From a virus: a stretch of DNA of 44,021 bases. The position numbers and the translations under genes were made by a program. Numbering within the stretch: position 1 is the first letter of the stretch; the number at the start of each line of letters is the position of its first letter. The notes beneath the pieces are model-generated. The model saw only the letters and a list, made by a program, of their open reading frames with translations. It was not told where the DNA came from and did not search any database. The stretch is taken from the IMG/VR virus record IMGVR_UViG_3300032085_000952, positions 1-44,021 of that record; one strand, written 5' to 3'. Shown in pieces: positions 1-7,803 of the stretch.

Positions 1-7
1 TGGAGGG

Positions 8-346
8 TCACTGTGTGTCATTAGGTTCTCTGTCCTTAAAGACTCTAAAATTTTGAACTCTGAAGGCAACCTTCTGTTTTGGTTGACCGTTTGAATCATT
101 CCATTTTTCCTGTCTAGCTACAGCATTTACGGCGATCATATCACCTTTGCTGCATAATTTATGTATAGTAAGAGCTCCACTATCCCAAGCGGAAAAGTCA
201 AAAAAGTCAACACGCTTTACTTTGTTTCCGTTCTTATCTTTTCTATGCTCCTCGATTGCTAGCGAAAATGTTGCTAGCTTTGTGGTGCCAACATCTTTTA
301 TAATAGGGTCTGCTGTTAGCCTGCCCACGAATGTACAATTATTCAT
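8..346 (-). CDS. ssb: single-stranded DNA-binding protein
   Basis: A 112-residue OB-fold SSB. The start MNNCTFVGRLTADPIIK matches the first strands of bacterial and phage SSBs, followed by the family's typical aromatic and basic strand residues (VDFFDFSAWDSGA, then KGDMIAVNAVARQEKW and a final strand KVAFRVQNFRVF). It would coat exposed single strands at the phage fork and during recombination. It is shorter than host SSB (about 170 residues) and lacks the acidic C-terminal tip (DDDIPF type) that recruits host partners; it ends EPNDTQ. It sits directly downstream of the polymerase C-terminal half, separated by 36 AT-rich bases carrying a GGAG ribosome site. Confident in family. Confidence 0.93.
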   Translation of the reverse strand: MNNCTFVGRLTADPIIKDVGTTKLATFSLAIEEHRKDKNGNKVKRVDFFDFSAWDSGALTIHKLCSKGDMIAVNAVARQEKWNDSNGQPKQKVAFRVQNFRVFKDREPNDTQ

Positions 347-382
347 TATAATACTCCAAATATATTATATTTTAACTATAAA

Positions 383-1945
383 CTAAGCTTGAGACACTTT
401 GTTTATAATCAAACTTGTATCTTTTTTCTTAGAAACCTGTGCCATAACGATCACTGTGTTGCCTTCGTACAGCAACTGTTTGTTTTCTTCATACGCATCT
501 GGAAAAACTATCGCTGAATCCAAGCACGCTGTAGAATCTTCAACGGATAAAAATGCCATGATCTGTCCGGGATTTTTACCGTTCTTAGTTTTGTATTCAC
601 GTAAAGCATTTATATGAACAGCAAGGTTAACATTTCCAGTCTTGCCCTGAGCTATCTCTTTGCAGGTCGTATTGACCAAAGAGCTTTGGACCGCATCCGT
701 CTTTGAGTAGCTTAGCGACGTACCTAAGTATTTAATTTCTAAGTCTGCAATCTGCTCTGGATGATCTACAAGTTCAAACGGTGGTGATTCTACCACATTT
801 CTAAGATCAAAAACTTTTACGAGCCTACGAGAGGTAATCTTGAGATTATTTATCATATTATCTAAAGACTGGACAAAGTTGTGACTTGAGTCGTAGTTTT
901 CTTGAAGCCAAGTTCTCTCTCTGGCAGACAGGTCTTTGTAGCTTTTATATTCGTAGAGCATCTGGTTTCTATGCATACGGTTCTTAGTTCCATTAAAAGC
1001 ACCAACATTTATCAGAGACTCCATTGATGTCTTATTGATTCTTGCACCTAAGTTAAACAATACGTCAGACCAAGTAAATTCAGTAAATGGTTTTTCGAGA
1101 CTTTCTTCAAGCTCGGGTATTGCATCCAACAATTTGACAGTTTCAGAACTACCAACACCCTTCACGTTGTTGACACCAAAATATATCTTGTCTTCAGATA
1201 TAGTGAAGTTGTTAAAGAACTTGCCCAGTCTTGGCGGCATTACTTCAATATCGTAAAGTTTGGCATCTGATACTAGTTCTCGAACTTCTGTTTGAGGGTC
1301 AGGCTTTCTGTCTGCGTGTCCGAGATAAGCCTCAAAGAACTCAATCTTGCGATGCACTTTACAATACGCACTTCTGTAAGCATTAACGGCATATGATACG
1401 GCATGAGACTTATTGAAAGCATACCTGTTTGACTTCTCAATCCAGCTAAAGATTTCCTCCGCAGTCTCTTTCTCTAGACCTCCAACAGAAATAGCACCGT
1501 CAATAAAAGATCCTTTGATCTGATTCATAAGGTCAGCTTTTTTCTTTCCGATAGCTTTACGAAGACTGTCCGCCTCTTTGAGGTCAAAGCCCGCCAGTTG
1601 CTGAGCAATCTTCATAGACTGCTCCTGATAAACAAGAACTCCGTAAGTTTCTTTTAGAATCGGCTCAAGACTGTCATGTAAATACTTAACCTCATCAATG
1701 CCAGCCTTACGGTCAACGTAGTGCTGGGTCATTGACTTACCTTCAGTAAAAGCTTTCAAACATCCGGGCCTAATTAGAGAGATTAGCGCAGCCAACTCTT
1801 CTATACTTCGAGGACGAACTCTTTTCGCCCAAGATCTGCCTAGCTGTGACTCTAGCTGAAAGACACCCTTTGTCTGCCCTTCGCAAATTAAATCCCAAAC
1901 ACCAGAGTCATTATAGTTGTCAATATTAAACGTAGAATTCTCCAT
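383..1945 (-). CDS. dnaE: DNA polymerase III alpha subunit, C-terminal half (fingers and OB domain) of a split polymerase
   Basis: This 520-residue protein begins where a normal DnaE enters its fingers domain: GVFQLES (about residue 30) and the LISLIRPG block are the classic nucleotide-binding fingers motifs. AFNKSHAVSYA follows near residue 180, then the tandem helix-hairpin-helix stretch (FGVNNVKGVG), and an OB-fold near the C-terminus (GQIMAFLSVED). None of the three palm aspartates is here; all lie in the gene at 2829-4409. The reading frame opens earlier with TTG, but the ATG at 1945 has AAAAGG upstream and starts exactly at the break point. It overlaps the exonuclease gene by 20 bases. 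It must work in trans with the N-terminal half. No intein residues are visible at the break. Confidence 0.92.
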   Translation of the reverse strand: MENSTFNIDNYNDSGVWDLICEGQTKGVFQLESQLGRSWAKRVRPRSIEELAALISLIRPGCLKAFTEGKSMTQHYVDRKAGIDEVKYLHDSLEPILKETYGVLVYQEQSMKIAQQLAGFDLKEADSLRKAIGKKKADLMNQIKGSFIDGAISVGGLEKETAEEIFSWIEKSNRYAFNKSHAVSYAVNAYRSAYCKVHRKIEFFEAYLGHADRKPDPQTEVRELVSDAKLYDIEVMPPRLGKFFNNFTISEDKIYFGVNNVKGVGSSETVKLLDAIPELEESLEKPFTEFTWSDVLFNLGARINKTSMESLINVGAFNGTKNRMHRNQMLYEYKSYKDLSARERTWLQENYDSSHNFVQSLDNMINNLKITSRRLVKVFDLRNVVESPPFELVDHPEQIADLEIKYLGTSLSYSKTDAVQSSLVNTTCKEIAQGKTGNVNLAVHINALREYKTKNGKNPGQIMAFLSVEDSTACLDSAIVFPDAYEENKQLLYEGNTVIVMAQVSKKKDTSLIINKVSQA

Positions 1946-2615
1946 TCGCAAACGCCTTTTCAAATTTAGTCTTCTGTGAAATGTTCCGCTGGAACTTCAA
2001 AAATTTAATCAATATATTAGCTGTGTCCTTCACATCCTGCAAGGCATCGTGAGCGTTTTGTTTGCTCTCTTCTGGAAAGCCCATATACTCACGCAAGAAG
2101 TCCATACTAAGACTCTTAAAGTCTTTGTTGTTCTCAGTCCAAGAGAAAACGATGTCCATCAAGTCTAACTTAAAGATAGGATTGAATACAGTCTGACGAC
2201 CTCTAGCATCGGTTGTGCCGTGCATATCACACATACGCTGAACAATCGGAAGGTCAAACCCAATGATGTTGTAGCCAGCTGCGATAGGGGCAGTATAAGA
2301 GCTTTTCTTAAAGTTAAATTGCATACAGAAATCTTCAAACTTCTTCCATACAGTCTTTGGTAGCGGAGCTTTTGCTAGCGCTTCTCTGGTCTTGCCGGTA
2401 ATCTTCAGCGCCTCTTCTTCGACTGGATCAAAGCCAGCCTCAATCGCTTTCTTATCATCAAGAATAGGGCGAATCTCACTATTGAAAATACCATTAGGTT
2501 GGATGGTTAGTTTTCTCCCATGCAAAGCAATAGCCGCAATTTGTGTCGGCTGTGTCTTGTGAGGATTCCTAGATCCTGTTTCAAAGTCAAATACAATTAT
2601 GTCTCTATAATTCAT
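1926..2615 (-). CDS. DnaQ-like DEDDh 3'-5' exonuclease
   Basis: A 229-residue RNase T/DnaQ-superfamily exonuclease, predicted to proofread for the split polymerase around it. All motifs are visible: Exo I IIVFDFETGS (Asp and Glu metal ligands) near residue 8; Exo II YNIIGFDLPIVQR near 115; Exo III NAHDALQDVKDTANIL near 185, with His four residues before the second Asp, i.e. the DEDDh subtype. The start overlaps the stop of the preceding 75-aa gene (ATGA), suggesting translational coupling. Its position between the two alpha-subunit halves, together with the degenerate PHP domain of the N-half, supports a role as the epsilon-like proofreading subunit. The role is inferred; the family is certain. 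Confidence 0.9.
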   Translation of the reverse strand: MNYRDIIVFDFETGSRNPHKTQPTQIAAIALHGRKLTIQPNGIFNSEIRPILDDKKAIEAGFDPVEEEALKITGKTREALAKAPLPKTVWKKFEDFCMQFNFKKSSYTAPIAAGYNIIGFDLPIVQRMCDMHGTTDARGRQTVFNPIFKLDLMDIVFSWTENNKDFKSLSMDFLREYMGFPEESKQNAHDALQDVKDTANILIKFLKFQRNISQKTKFEKAFANGEFYV

Positions 2616-2839
2616 CTAACAACACCTTTCAGTTCAAGAAATTTATCAACTGCATCATCAATACTATAAAATAATTTACTGTACATCTTCTTTTTATTAT
2701 CCGAGTGTACTTGGTAAACTCCGTTAGCTCTTCCACGATACTGAGGCAGAAAGTGTCTCAAGTCGCAAAGACTAACATTTCTATACTCAATAGCGCAACC
2801 AGAAAAAACAACAGACTTGTAATCTTCTTTAGTGCTCAT
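2612..2839 (-). CDS. small unknown protein between the polymerase halves
   Basis: A 75-residue protein I do not recognise. It is mixed alpha/beta by eye, with a basic stretch SDNKKKMYSKLF and a C-terminal acidic helix SIDDAVDKFLELKG; two cysteines (GCAIEY and SLCDLRHF) are not spaced like a zinc site. Its ATG overlaps the last codons of the DnaE N-terminal half, and its TGA overlaps the exonuclease ATG, so it is embedded in a coupled polymerase-exonuclease operon. Co-translation with the replicase suggests a replisome accessory or bridging factor, but this rests on position only. Confidence 0.7.
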   Translation of the reverse strand: MSTKEDYKSVVFSGCAIEYRNVSLCDLRHFLPQYRGRANGVYQVHSDNKKKMYSKLFYSIDDAVDKFLELKGVVR

Positions 2840-4409
2840 CTTTAATCTCCATAATTTTACTTAATAGGTCAATGCCTAGAATATCAAACTTAACGTGACC
2901 TTGATCCTCAAGATCTCCCATTTCAAAACCAGCGACAAGATTCTTGTTTCTGTCTTGAACCATCGGGCAAACCTCTCTCAGTTTATTAGCAGAAATAATG
3001 ACTCCTGCGGCATGCTTGCCCTGTGACTTAATTGTACCTTCAATGTCAATAGCTTGCTCAAAGATTTCCGCTAAAGGTCCGATTAAATCTCCTTCTTGAT
3101 TTACCTTGCACCACTTAACTAAGTCGCTAGGTTGGTAGAGTAGTGTCCATCTAATGAGAGACTTTTCTCCACTTTCTTCAATCAAGTCAGACACATCTGC
3201 TTCATTAGGAATATTCTTTGTTATATCATTCATCTCGGCAAAGGACACGGCGTTCGTGATGCGCATGATTTCTTTCAGCGCAGCTCGCCCTTGCAGTTTG
3301 TTAAATGTTAGCATCTGGGAGACATTATCCTCGCCGTATTTCGACTTAATATATGCGATAACATCATCTCGCTTTTCCGCTGGAACATCAACATCAATAT
3401 CAGGCAAAGATACGTGATCTTCAGTATTACGTCCTGCATTGTAGAATCTTTCAAAGATCAAGTCATACTCAATAGGATCAATCTCTGTGATACCGATTAA
3501 ATATGAGATCAAACATCCGGCAGCAGACCCTCGTCCGGGTCCCGGCAACCAGCCTTGTTCTCTAACATAGTTTACAATATCTTGAACAATCAAGAAATAA
3601 CCAGACAGATCTGCTTCAAAAATAACATCCATCTCGTTCTTGATTCTATCGAGATATTCCTGCTTTACATCCTCATCGTCAACCTTGCCCGTCTCGGCAA
3701 GCAAAGTTCGCCAGCCATCTCTACATAACTGTTTCAGGTATTCATCTTCATCATACCCTTCTGGACAATCGAATTTAGGCAGCATTGGTTTACCAAGAAC
3801 ATTATATTCTTCGCATTGTGCTGCAATGTCAGCAACTTTATCTATCAGATCACTATCATAGGCTGATTGAACTTCATTTGGCGACAACATATAATACTTG
3901 TCAGAGTCAAAGAAGCCTTTGAGTTTTTTGAACCCATCCTGTTTTAGCCTCTCTTTTGACTTAGCCATTGTAGTCTTCATTGCAGAACACAGGAGTATTC
4001 TATGCAGCTCCGCATCTTTTGTTTCAGCATAATAACTAGGCTGTTGCTTTAGCTCATCAATGCAAATCAAATTTTCACTGTGAGATTTTAGTAGCTTGTA
4101 AACAACGTCATCACTATACGAGTTTTTCTTAGAAACTAAGTCGATCAGGTCAAACCAACCAGCTTTGTTTTTAGCCAAGAGAGTAGTTGGCTTATGGCTT
4201 TCAAATTCAAATGTACAGCCAATGATAGGCTTAATGTTATTCTTCTTGCAAGTTTTGTAAAAGGCTACAGCGCCAGAGATAGTATTTATATCAGTGATAG
4301 CGCAAGATTTGTAGCCAAACTCTTTGCATTTAGCTACGAGCTGTTCTGGTTTAGAATAACCTCTCTGTAAGCTAAAGTGCGTCTTATTGTTCAGCGGAAT
4401 CCAATTCAT
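2829..4409 (-). CDS. dnaE: DNA polymerase III alpha subunit, N-terminal half (PHP, palm, thumb) of a split polymerase
   Basis: A 526-residue N-terminal half of a C-family polymerase. A PHP-like domain occupies about residues 1-200, but its metal ligands are eroded: the usual HxHSxYS reads NKTHFSLQRG and TDHG reads TDIN. The palm carries PGPGRGSAAG (about 292) and PDIDVDVP (about 335, the two catalytic aspartates). The third catalytic Asp sits in VKFDILGI about 15 residues before the stop. The protein ends just there; the fingers continue in the gene at 383-1945, with the exonuclease and a 75-aa gene in between. Summed length (about 1,046) is close to a normal DnaE. The ATG at 4409 has GAGG 7 bases upstream; an earlier TTG (4421) is less likely. 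Confidence 0.92.
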   Translation of the reverse strand: MNWIPLNNKTHFSLQRGYSKPEQLVAKCKEFGYKSCAITDINTISGAVAFYKTCKKNNIKPIIGCTFEFESHKPTTLLAKNKAGWFDLIDLVSKKNSYSDDVVYKLLKSHSENLICIDELKQQPSYYAETKDAELHRILLCSAMKTTMAKSKERLKQDGFKKLKGFFDSDKYYMLSPNEVQSAYDSDLIDKVADIAAQCEEYNVLGKPMLPKFDCPEGYDEDEYLKQLCRDGWRTLLAETGKVDDEDVKQEYLDRIKNEMDVIFEADLSGYFLIVQDIVNYVREQGWLPGPGRGSAAGCLISYLIGITEIDPIEYDLIFERFYNAGRNTEDHVSLPDIDVDVPAEKRDDVIAYIKSKYGEDNVSQMLTFNKLQGRAALKEIMRITNAVSFAEMNDITKNIPNEADVSDLIEESGEKSLIRWTLLYQPSDLVKWCKVNQEGDLIGPLAEIFEQAIDIEGTIKSQGKHAAGVIISANKLREVCPMVQDRNKNLVAGFEMGDLEDQGHVKFDILGIDLLSKIMEIKDEH

Positions 4410-4899
4410 TACAGTCCTCAAATTTATTCAATTCTGAAATAGCAACATTATGACAATCTGCTCGAACTATAAAGCCATTAGATGGATCTTTCTGGCCTTT
4501 TGTAAGTTTGCGAGCTTTCTTAAAGTAATCATCGTGAGTCAACCAACCTAAGACCCACGCCCTTCCCCATCTTCTATTTTTATTTTCAATTCTAACAAAA
4601 ACATATCTATCACACTTCTGCTTTGTGTTAAAGTTAGCAACTGAACAATCATAGTAAGGTTTAGGTGGAGAAGTACACCGTTTTGTTTTTACGTCGTACT
4701 TGATTCCGTCCTGTGAAACCAAGTCGTAATCGTAGGTGTTATTAATTGTACCACCTATAACAACATTTGCAACCTCTTCTCCTAAAAACCCAGCAATATT
4801 TCCATCGCCCTTCATGATGGAGTTCTTGATGACTCCCATCTCTCTGGACTTTGCCCATGCTCGCTTCTTCATATCTTCTGTAATTTTTACTTCAATCAT
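4384..4899 (-). CDS. PD-(D/E)XK nuclease-like protein
   Basis: A 171-residue protein with a restriction-endonuclease-like core. GFLGEEVA (about residue 38) gives the N-terminal helix Glu; YDYDLVSQDGIKYDVKTK (about 57-74) gives the Asp and the D-x-K catalytic strand; RYVFVRIE continues the core sheet. It has no recognisable DNA-specificity domain. It lies between the polymerase N-half and a Cas4/RecB-type nuclease, overlapping both by a few bases, so a role in replication or recombination processing or host DNA degradation is plausible. Exact substrate unknown. Confidence 0.6.
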   Translation of the reverse strand: MIEVKITEDMKKRAWAKSREMGVIKNSIMKGDGNIAGFLGEEVANVVIGGTINNTYDYDLVSQDGIKYDVKTKRCTSPPKPYYDCSVANFNTKQKCDRYVFVRIENKNRRWGRAWVLGWLTHDDYFKKARKLTKGQKDPSNGFIVRADCHNVAISELNKFEDCNELDSAEQ

Positions 4900-5912
4900 T
4901 ATCCGGGAGCCTCATAATATCCAACATCGAAACCTTCTCTTGTGCAATTTTGTATTGTATCTAGCATACCAAATTGGTCTAGGTGATTACTGACATGACG
5001 ACACATACTTTCATCAGTTCCCGGCCAATCTTTCTTACAGAAGTCACAGAGTTTTTGACACTTCCAGTGAGATTGATTTCTTGACAACATTCTTGGTCTA
5101 GTCGTCTTTTTGATTTCTTGAAATCTATCTTTTAACATGCCAAGAAACTTTTGCCTATCAGACTCCTCAAAGCAAATACTGAACGGGCCTCCATCTCTAA
5201 TAAAGTATATCGACATAATCGCGTCATCATATTCAGGGAAAATCTTAGAAATAGCATAATGATAAAGCATTAGTTGCGGATCTTTGCAGAGCTTCTCGTA
5301 TGTTTTCTCTTCTCCTGTAGCCCAGTTTAATCTGCGACCAGTCTTCCAGTCAATCACTTCGATGACTCTATCTGACACTTCTGTTACTAAGTCAATAGTG
5401 CCCTTGATGGCAAGCCTACCTTCGACCTTACTGCCGTCAGGCATGTCATATTCGTACTTTCCCCAGTCTTCTTCGATAGGAATGTCAAACTGCGGTTCCG
5501 CCGCAACAATATTTCTCTTGCGAGGATCAAAGTTGCCGTCATCATAAGTCAGTGCGTCCCAAGTAAGTTTATCACAAAACTTGTAGTCGGCATTTGTATA
5601 ATGATGTGTACACGGAACAGTGTAGTGATCGTAGCTACGCTTAAGGATTTCGTTTACAAATTTCTTTGTTCCGAGTCTACGCTTGGTAAACTCGACCTCT
5701 CCGATAGCGTCATCCTCAAGCAATAGCTCGTCACCATCTTGTAGCAATTTTTTGCATCCAGCTAAAACCTCCATGACCTTGTGTACAACTGTACCAAGTT
5801 GAGCTTTTTTGCCCGATACAGTCTGATGACCCAAAACATAGGTCATAAAGTATTGCATCTGACAGTATTCAAAATTATTATAACTAGAACTTCTTATGTA
5901 CGTTACTAACAT
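4899..5912 (-). CDS. RecB/Cas4-like PD-(D/E)XK exonuclease with probable Fe-S cluster
   Basis: About 337 residues. The N-terminus SSSYNNFEYCQMQYF resembles the RecB-nuclease start, in which a Cys precedes QxxY/F. GTVVHKVME gives the conserved His; GTIDLVTE and VIEVIDWKTG give the Asp and D-W-K-T-G catalytic motif; QLMLYHYAISK is the family QxxxY-type motif. C-terminal cysteines (KCQKLCDFC) plus the N-terminal Cys match the four-Cys 4Fe-4S pattern of Cas4/AddB nucleases. It probably resects ends during phage recombination. The frame opens at 5939, but the ATG at 5912 has AAGGA upstream and begins one base after the dNMP-kinase stop, so I prefer it. Confidence 0.85.
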   Translation of the reverse strand: MLVTYIRSSSYNNFEYCQMQYFMTYVLGHQTVSGKKAQLGTVVHKVMEVLAGCKKLLQDGDELLLEDDAIGEVEFTKRRLGTKKFVNEILKRSYDHYTVPCTHHYTNADYKFCDKLTWDALTYDDGNFDPRKRNIVAAEPQFDIPIEEDWGKYEYDMPDGSKVEGRLAIKGTIDLVTEVSDRVIEVIDWKTGRRLNWATGEEKTYEKLCKDPQLMLYHYAISKIFPEYDDAIMSIYFIRDGGPFSICFEESDRQKFLGMLKDRFQEIKKTTRPRMLSRNQSHWKCQKLCDFCKKDWPGTDESMCRHVSNHLDQFGMLDTIQNCTREGFDVGYYEAPG

Positions 5913-5913
5913 G

Positions 5914-6747
5914 TTATTCCTTAATCTTATGGATTCCACCTACCAACTCTGGCTTATCCGCATCTGGAATTGATTCAGTAGGTGCTTCAATTTCACTACC
6001 AAGCCAACCCCACTTCTCAAGAAGCGAGATGATTTCCACGTTGGTTTCATGTAGTGTAAGTTCTTTATTGTCTATTGTTGCATCGTAGTTTTGTATCTTT
6101 TCACTTTCTACTTCGCTGCTATGTGTATCAGCATCAACACCTCTAGTCAATCGGACGACTTTGCCTCCTGCTCTTTGAACTGCATCTACTTCATTTTGAA
6201 ACCGACAGTCAGAAATTACAGCAACTAAAGGCTCCTCAGTGCGAATACTCTTGAGTGTGTGTTCAGTCCAAATCTCTGGATGGATTTTACGACAAATGTC
6301 TGTACCAAAAAACTGCATGAACTCTCTAGCCGTCATACGACCTTCTTCATCACCCTCATATCCGGGCATATCTTGCCAACGAAACCAAGTTAAAGTATTC
6401 TTTTCTTGGTCAGTTCCATAGCATTGTGCATTATCAAGGTCAAATAAGCCGTTGCAAATTTCTTTGAGTGCACCAGCAAAGGAATAGTGCTTAATGAAAG
6501 GCCATAAGTTTTCTGCGGCCCACAACCCAAAGTCAAGATCTGTCCTAGTTACATCAAGAACTCCTTGAGTAGTTTCTTCTACGCCATTTGCGTTAGTCGA
6601 AGTTGTATCTACAATCAACCTGCCCTTATCATCAATATTGAAACCTTTAATCAGATGATGACATCTCATTTGATAACCATGTAGAAACGCGCAAGCTGAA
6701 TTTTTGCCTGACTGTTTTCTGCCAGCGAAAGCCAAAATTCTTGTCAT
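5914..6747 (-). CDS. deoxynucleoside monophosphate kinase (T4 gp1-like)
   Basis: A 277-residue P-loop kinase phosphorylating dNMPs to dNDPs for phage DNA synthesis. The P-loop GRKQSGKNS (residues 8-16) has the asparagine-containing form seen in phage dNMP kinases. MTAREFMQFFGTDICRKI and VISDCRFQNEVDAVQRAGG are signature blocks, the latter the Walker-B-like strand and substrate region, followed by VVRLTRG. It is slightly longer than T4 gp1 (241 residues) because of an extra N-terminal segment around residues 25-60. It starts one base before the primase stop and sits in the nucleotide and replication block. The end IHKIKE contains the downstream gene's ribosome site. Confidence 0.88.
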   Translation of the reverse strand: MTRILAFAGRKQSGKNSACAFLHGYQMRCHHLIKGFNIDDKGRLIVDTTSTNANGVEETTQGVLDVTRTDLDFGLWAAENLWPFIKHYSFAGALKEICNGLFDLDNAQCYGTDQEKNTLTWFRWQDMPGYEGDEEGRMTAREFMQFFGTDICRKIHPEIWTEHTLKSIRTEEPLVAVISDCRFQNEVDAVQRAGGKVVRLTRGVDADTHSSEVESEKIQNYDATIDNKELTLHETNVEIISLLEKWGWLGSEIEAPTESIPDADKPELVGGIHKIKE

Positions 6748-7803
6748 TTATAGAACTCCTTCTAATTTATTTATAATTTGATCTTGTATTTGTTCGACTG
6801 TCATATCGCCAACATCTTTTTGGTCAATTTGAGGTCGATAGTAATTGAATCTTCTGCCACATCGTTTGAGGATTTGTTGTGCGGCTTTCTCGCCAGCTTC
6901 ATCATAGTCGGTAAGTATTACAACATTTCTTGCACCACTTCTTTCTATTAGTATTAGTTGGTCTTCACTGAGACTCGCACCAAATATTCCAACAGTGTTT
7001 GTAATCCCAGCCTCGTGCATACGCCAAACATCACCTTGTCCTTCTACTAAAACAATAGTGCCTTTTCTCATTATATCATCTTTGGCAACATTATACCCGT
7101 ATAAATAAGAACTTTTTTTGAAACCTTTACTATGCAGCCATTTTGGTTGCATGTTCTGATAGACGGCTCTACCAATACAAGCAACGTAATTATTATTCTC
7201 ATCATAGATAGGTACAACTACTCGGCCTGACATTGGTTTGCCTTTACCGATGCACATACCTATATCAAACTTCTCAAGAGTTTCTGGTTTATATCCACGA
7301 TTGATGTAGTATTGTGATGGTATATCAAGCTTGCTCACGACAGCATCTCTATCAATAACTTGCTCATGCCTCATAGGTTCTCTCTGAAAAACCTCAAGTA
7401 TCTTTACCACGCTGTAGTTCTCAACTGGTTGCTCAAACTCAATTGTCTCTGGATCTAAACCCAAAAATTTACTACAAAAATAAAAGGTCTCTAATACTCC
7501 GACCTCTTTAGCTTTTCTGTTTGACAAGACACCACGAACAAAACCAAAAGTGTTCTTACCAAAGTCTTCGTGACAGTTGGCAGTCCAACAGTTCCAGTTC
7601 CCTTTGGAGCTCACTCCATCTGTAAAAATAGAACAGCCCTCTGGATTGTCTCCGCCGTGAATAGGGCAAGCACATGCAAGTCTATTCGGGTACTCAATGT
7701 ATTCAATATCGAAATATTTAAGCAAATCTTCAACCCTATTGGAGAGCTGATTAGACACCGCTAATATCTGCTGATTCGTTAGTCGTTTGTTCAAAACCAT
7801 CAT
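6748..7803 (-). CDS. dnaG: DnaG-type primase with zinc finger and TOPRIM domain
   Basis: About 351 residues. The N-terminal CHC2-type zinc module reads CACPIHGG ... WNCWTANCHED, and the TOPRIM domain carries VLVEGQGDVWRMHEAG (catalytic Glu) and ILTDYDEAGEKAA (Asp-x-Asp). It lacks the long C-terminal helicase-binding domain of cellular DnaG (about 580 residues), as in phage primases. It synthesises primers for the DnaB-type helicase encoded just upstream. The start is unsettled: the frame is open from a TTG at 7872, with ATGs at 7833, 7803 and 7800 and a GTG at 7758 that would overlap the helicase stop minimally. AAGG lies directly before 7803/7800. Confidence 0.88.
   Translation of the reverse strand: MMVLNKRLTNQQILAVSNQLSNRVEDLLKYFDIEYIEYPNRLACACPIHGGDNPEGCSIFTDGVSSKGNWNCWTANCHEDFGKNTFGFVRGVLSNRKAKEVGVLETFYFCSKFLGLDPETIEFEQPVENYSVVKILEVFQREPMRHEQVIDRDAVVSKLDIPSQYYINRGYKPETLEKFDIGMCIGKGKPMSGRVVVPIYDENNNYVACIGRAVYQNMQPKWLHSKGFKKSSYLYGYNVAKDDIMRKGTIVLVEGQGDVWRMHEAGITNTVGIFGASLSEDQLILIERSGARNVVILTDYDEAGEKAAQQILKRCGRRFNYYRPQIDQKDVGDMTVEQIQDQIINKLEGVL

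Noticed and set aside
1926-2900. Split intein in DnaE
   Set aside because: Neither half carries intein blocks, no Cys/Ser/Thr +1 start is present, and the known cyanobacterial intein site (AFNKSH region) is continuous here.
1926-2900. Frameshift or assembly error as the cause of the split
   Set aside because: A complete 690-base exonuclease gene and a coupled 75-aa gene lie between the halves, each half has its own ATG and ribosome site, and no decayed DnaE sequence is seen between them.
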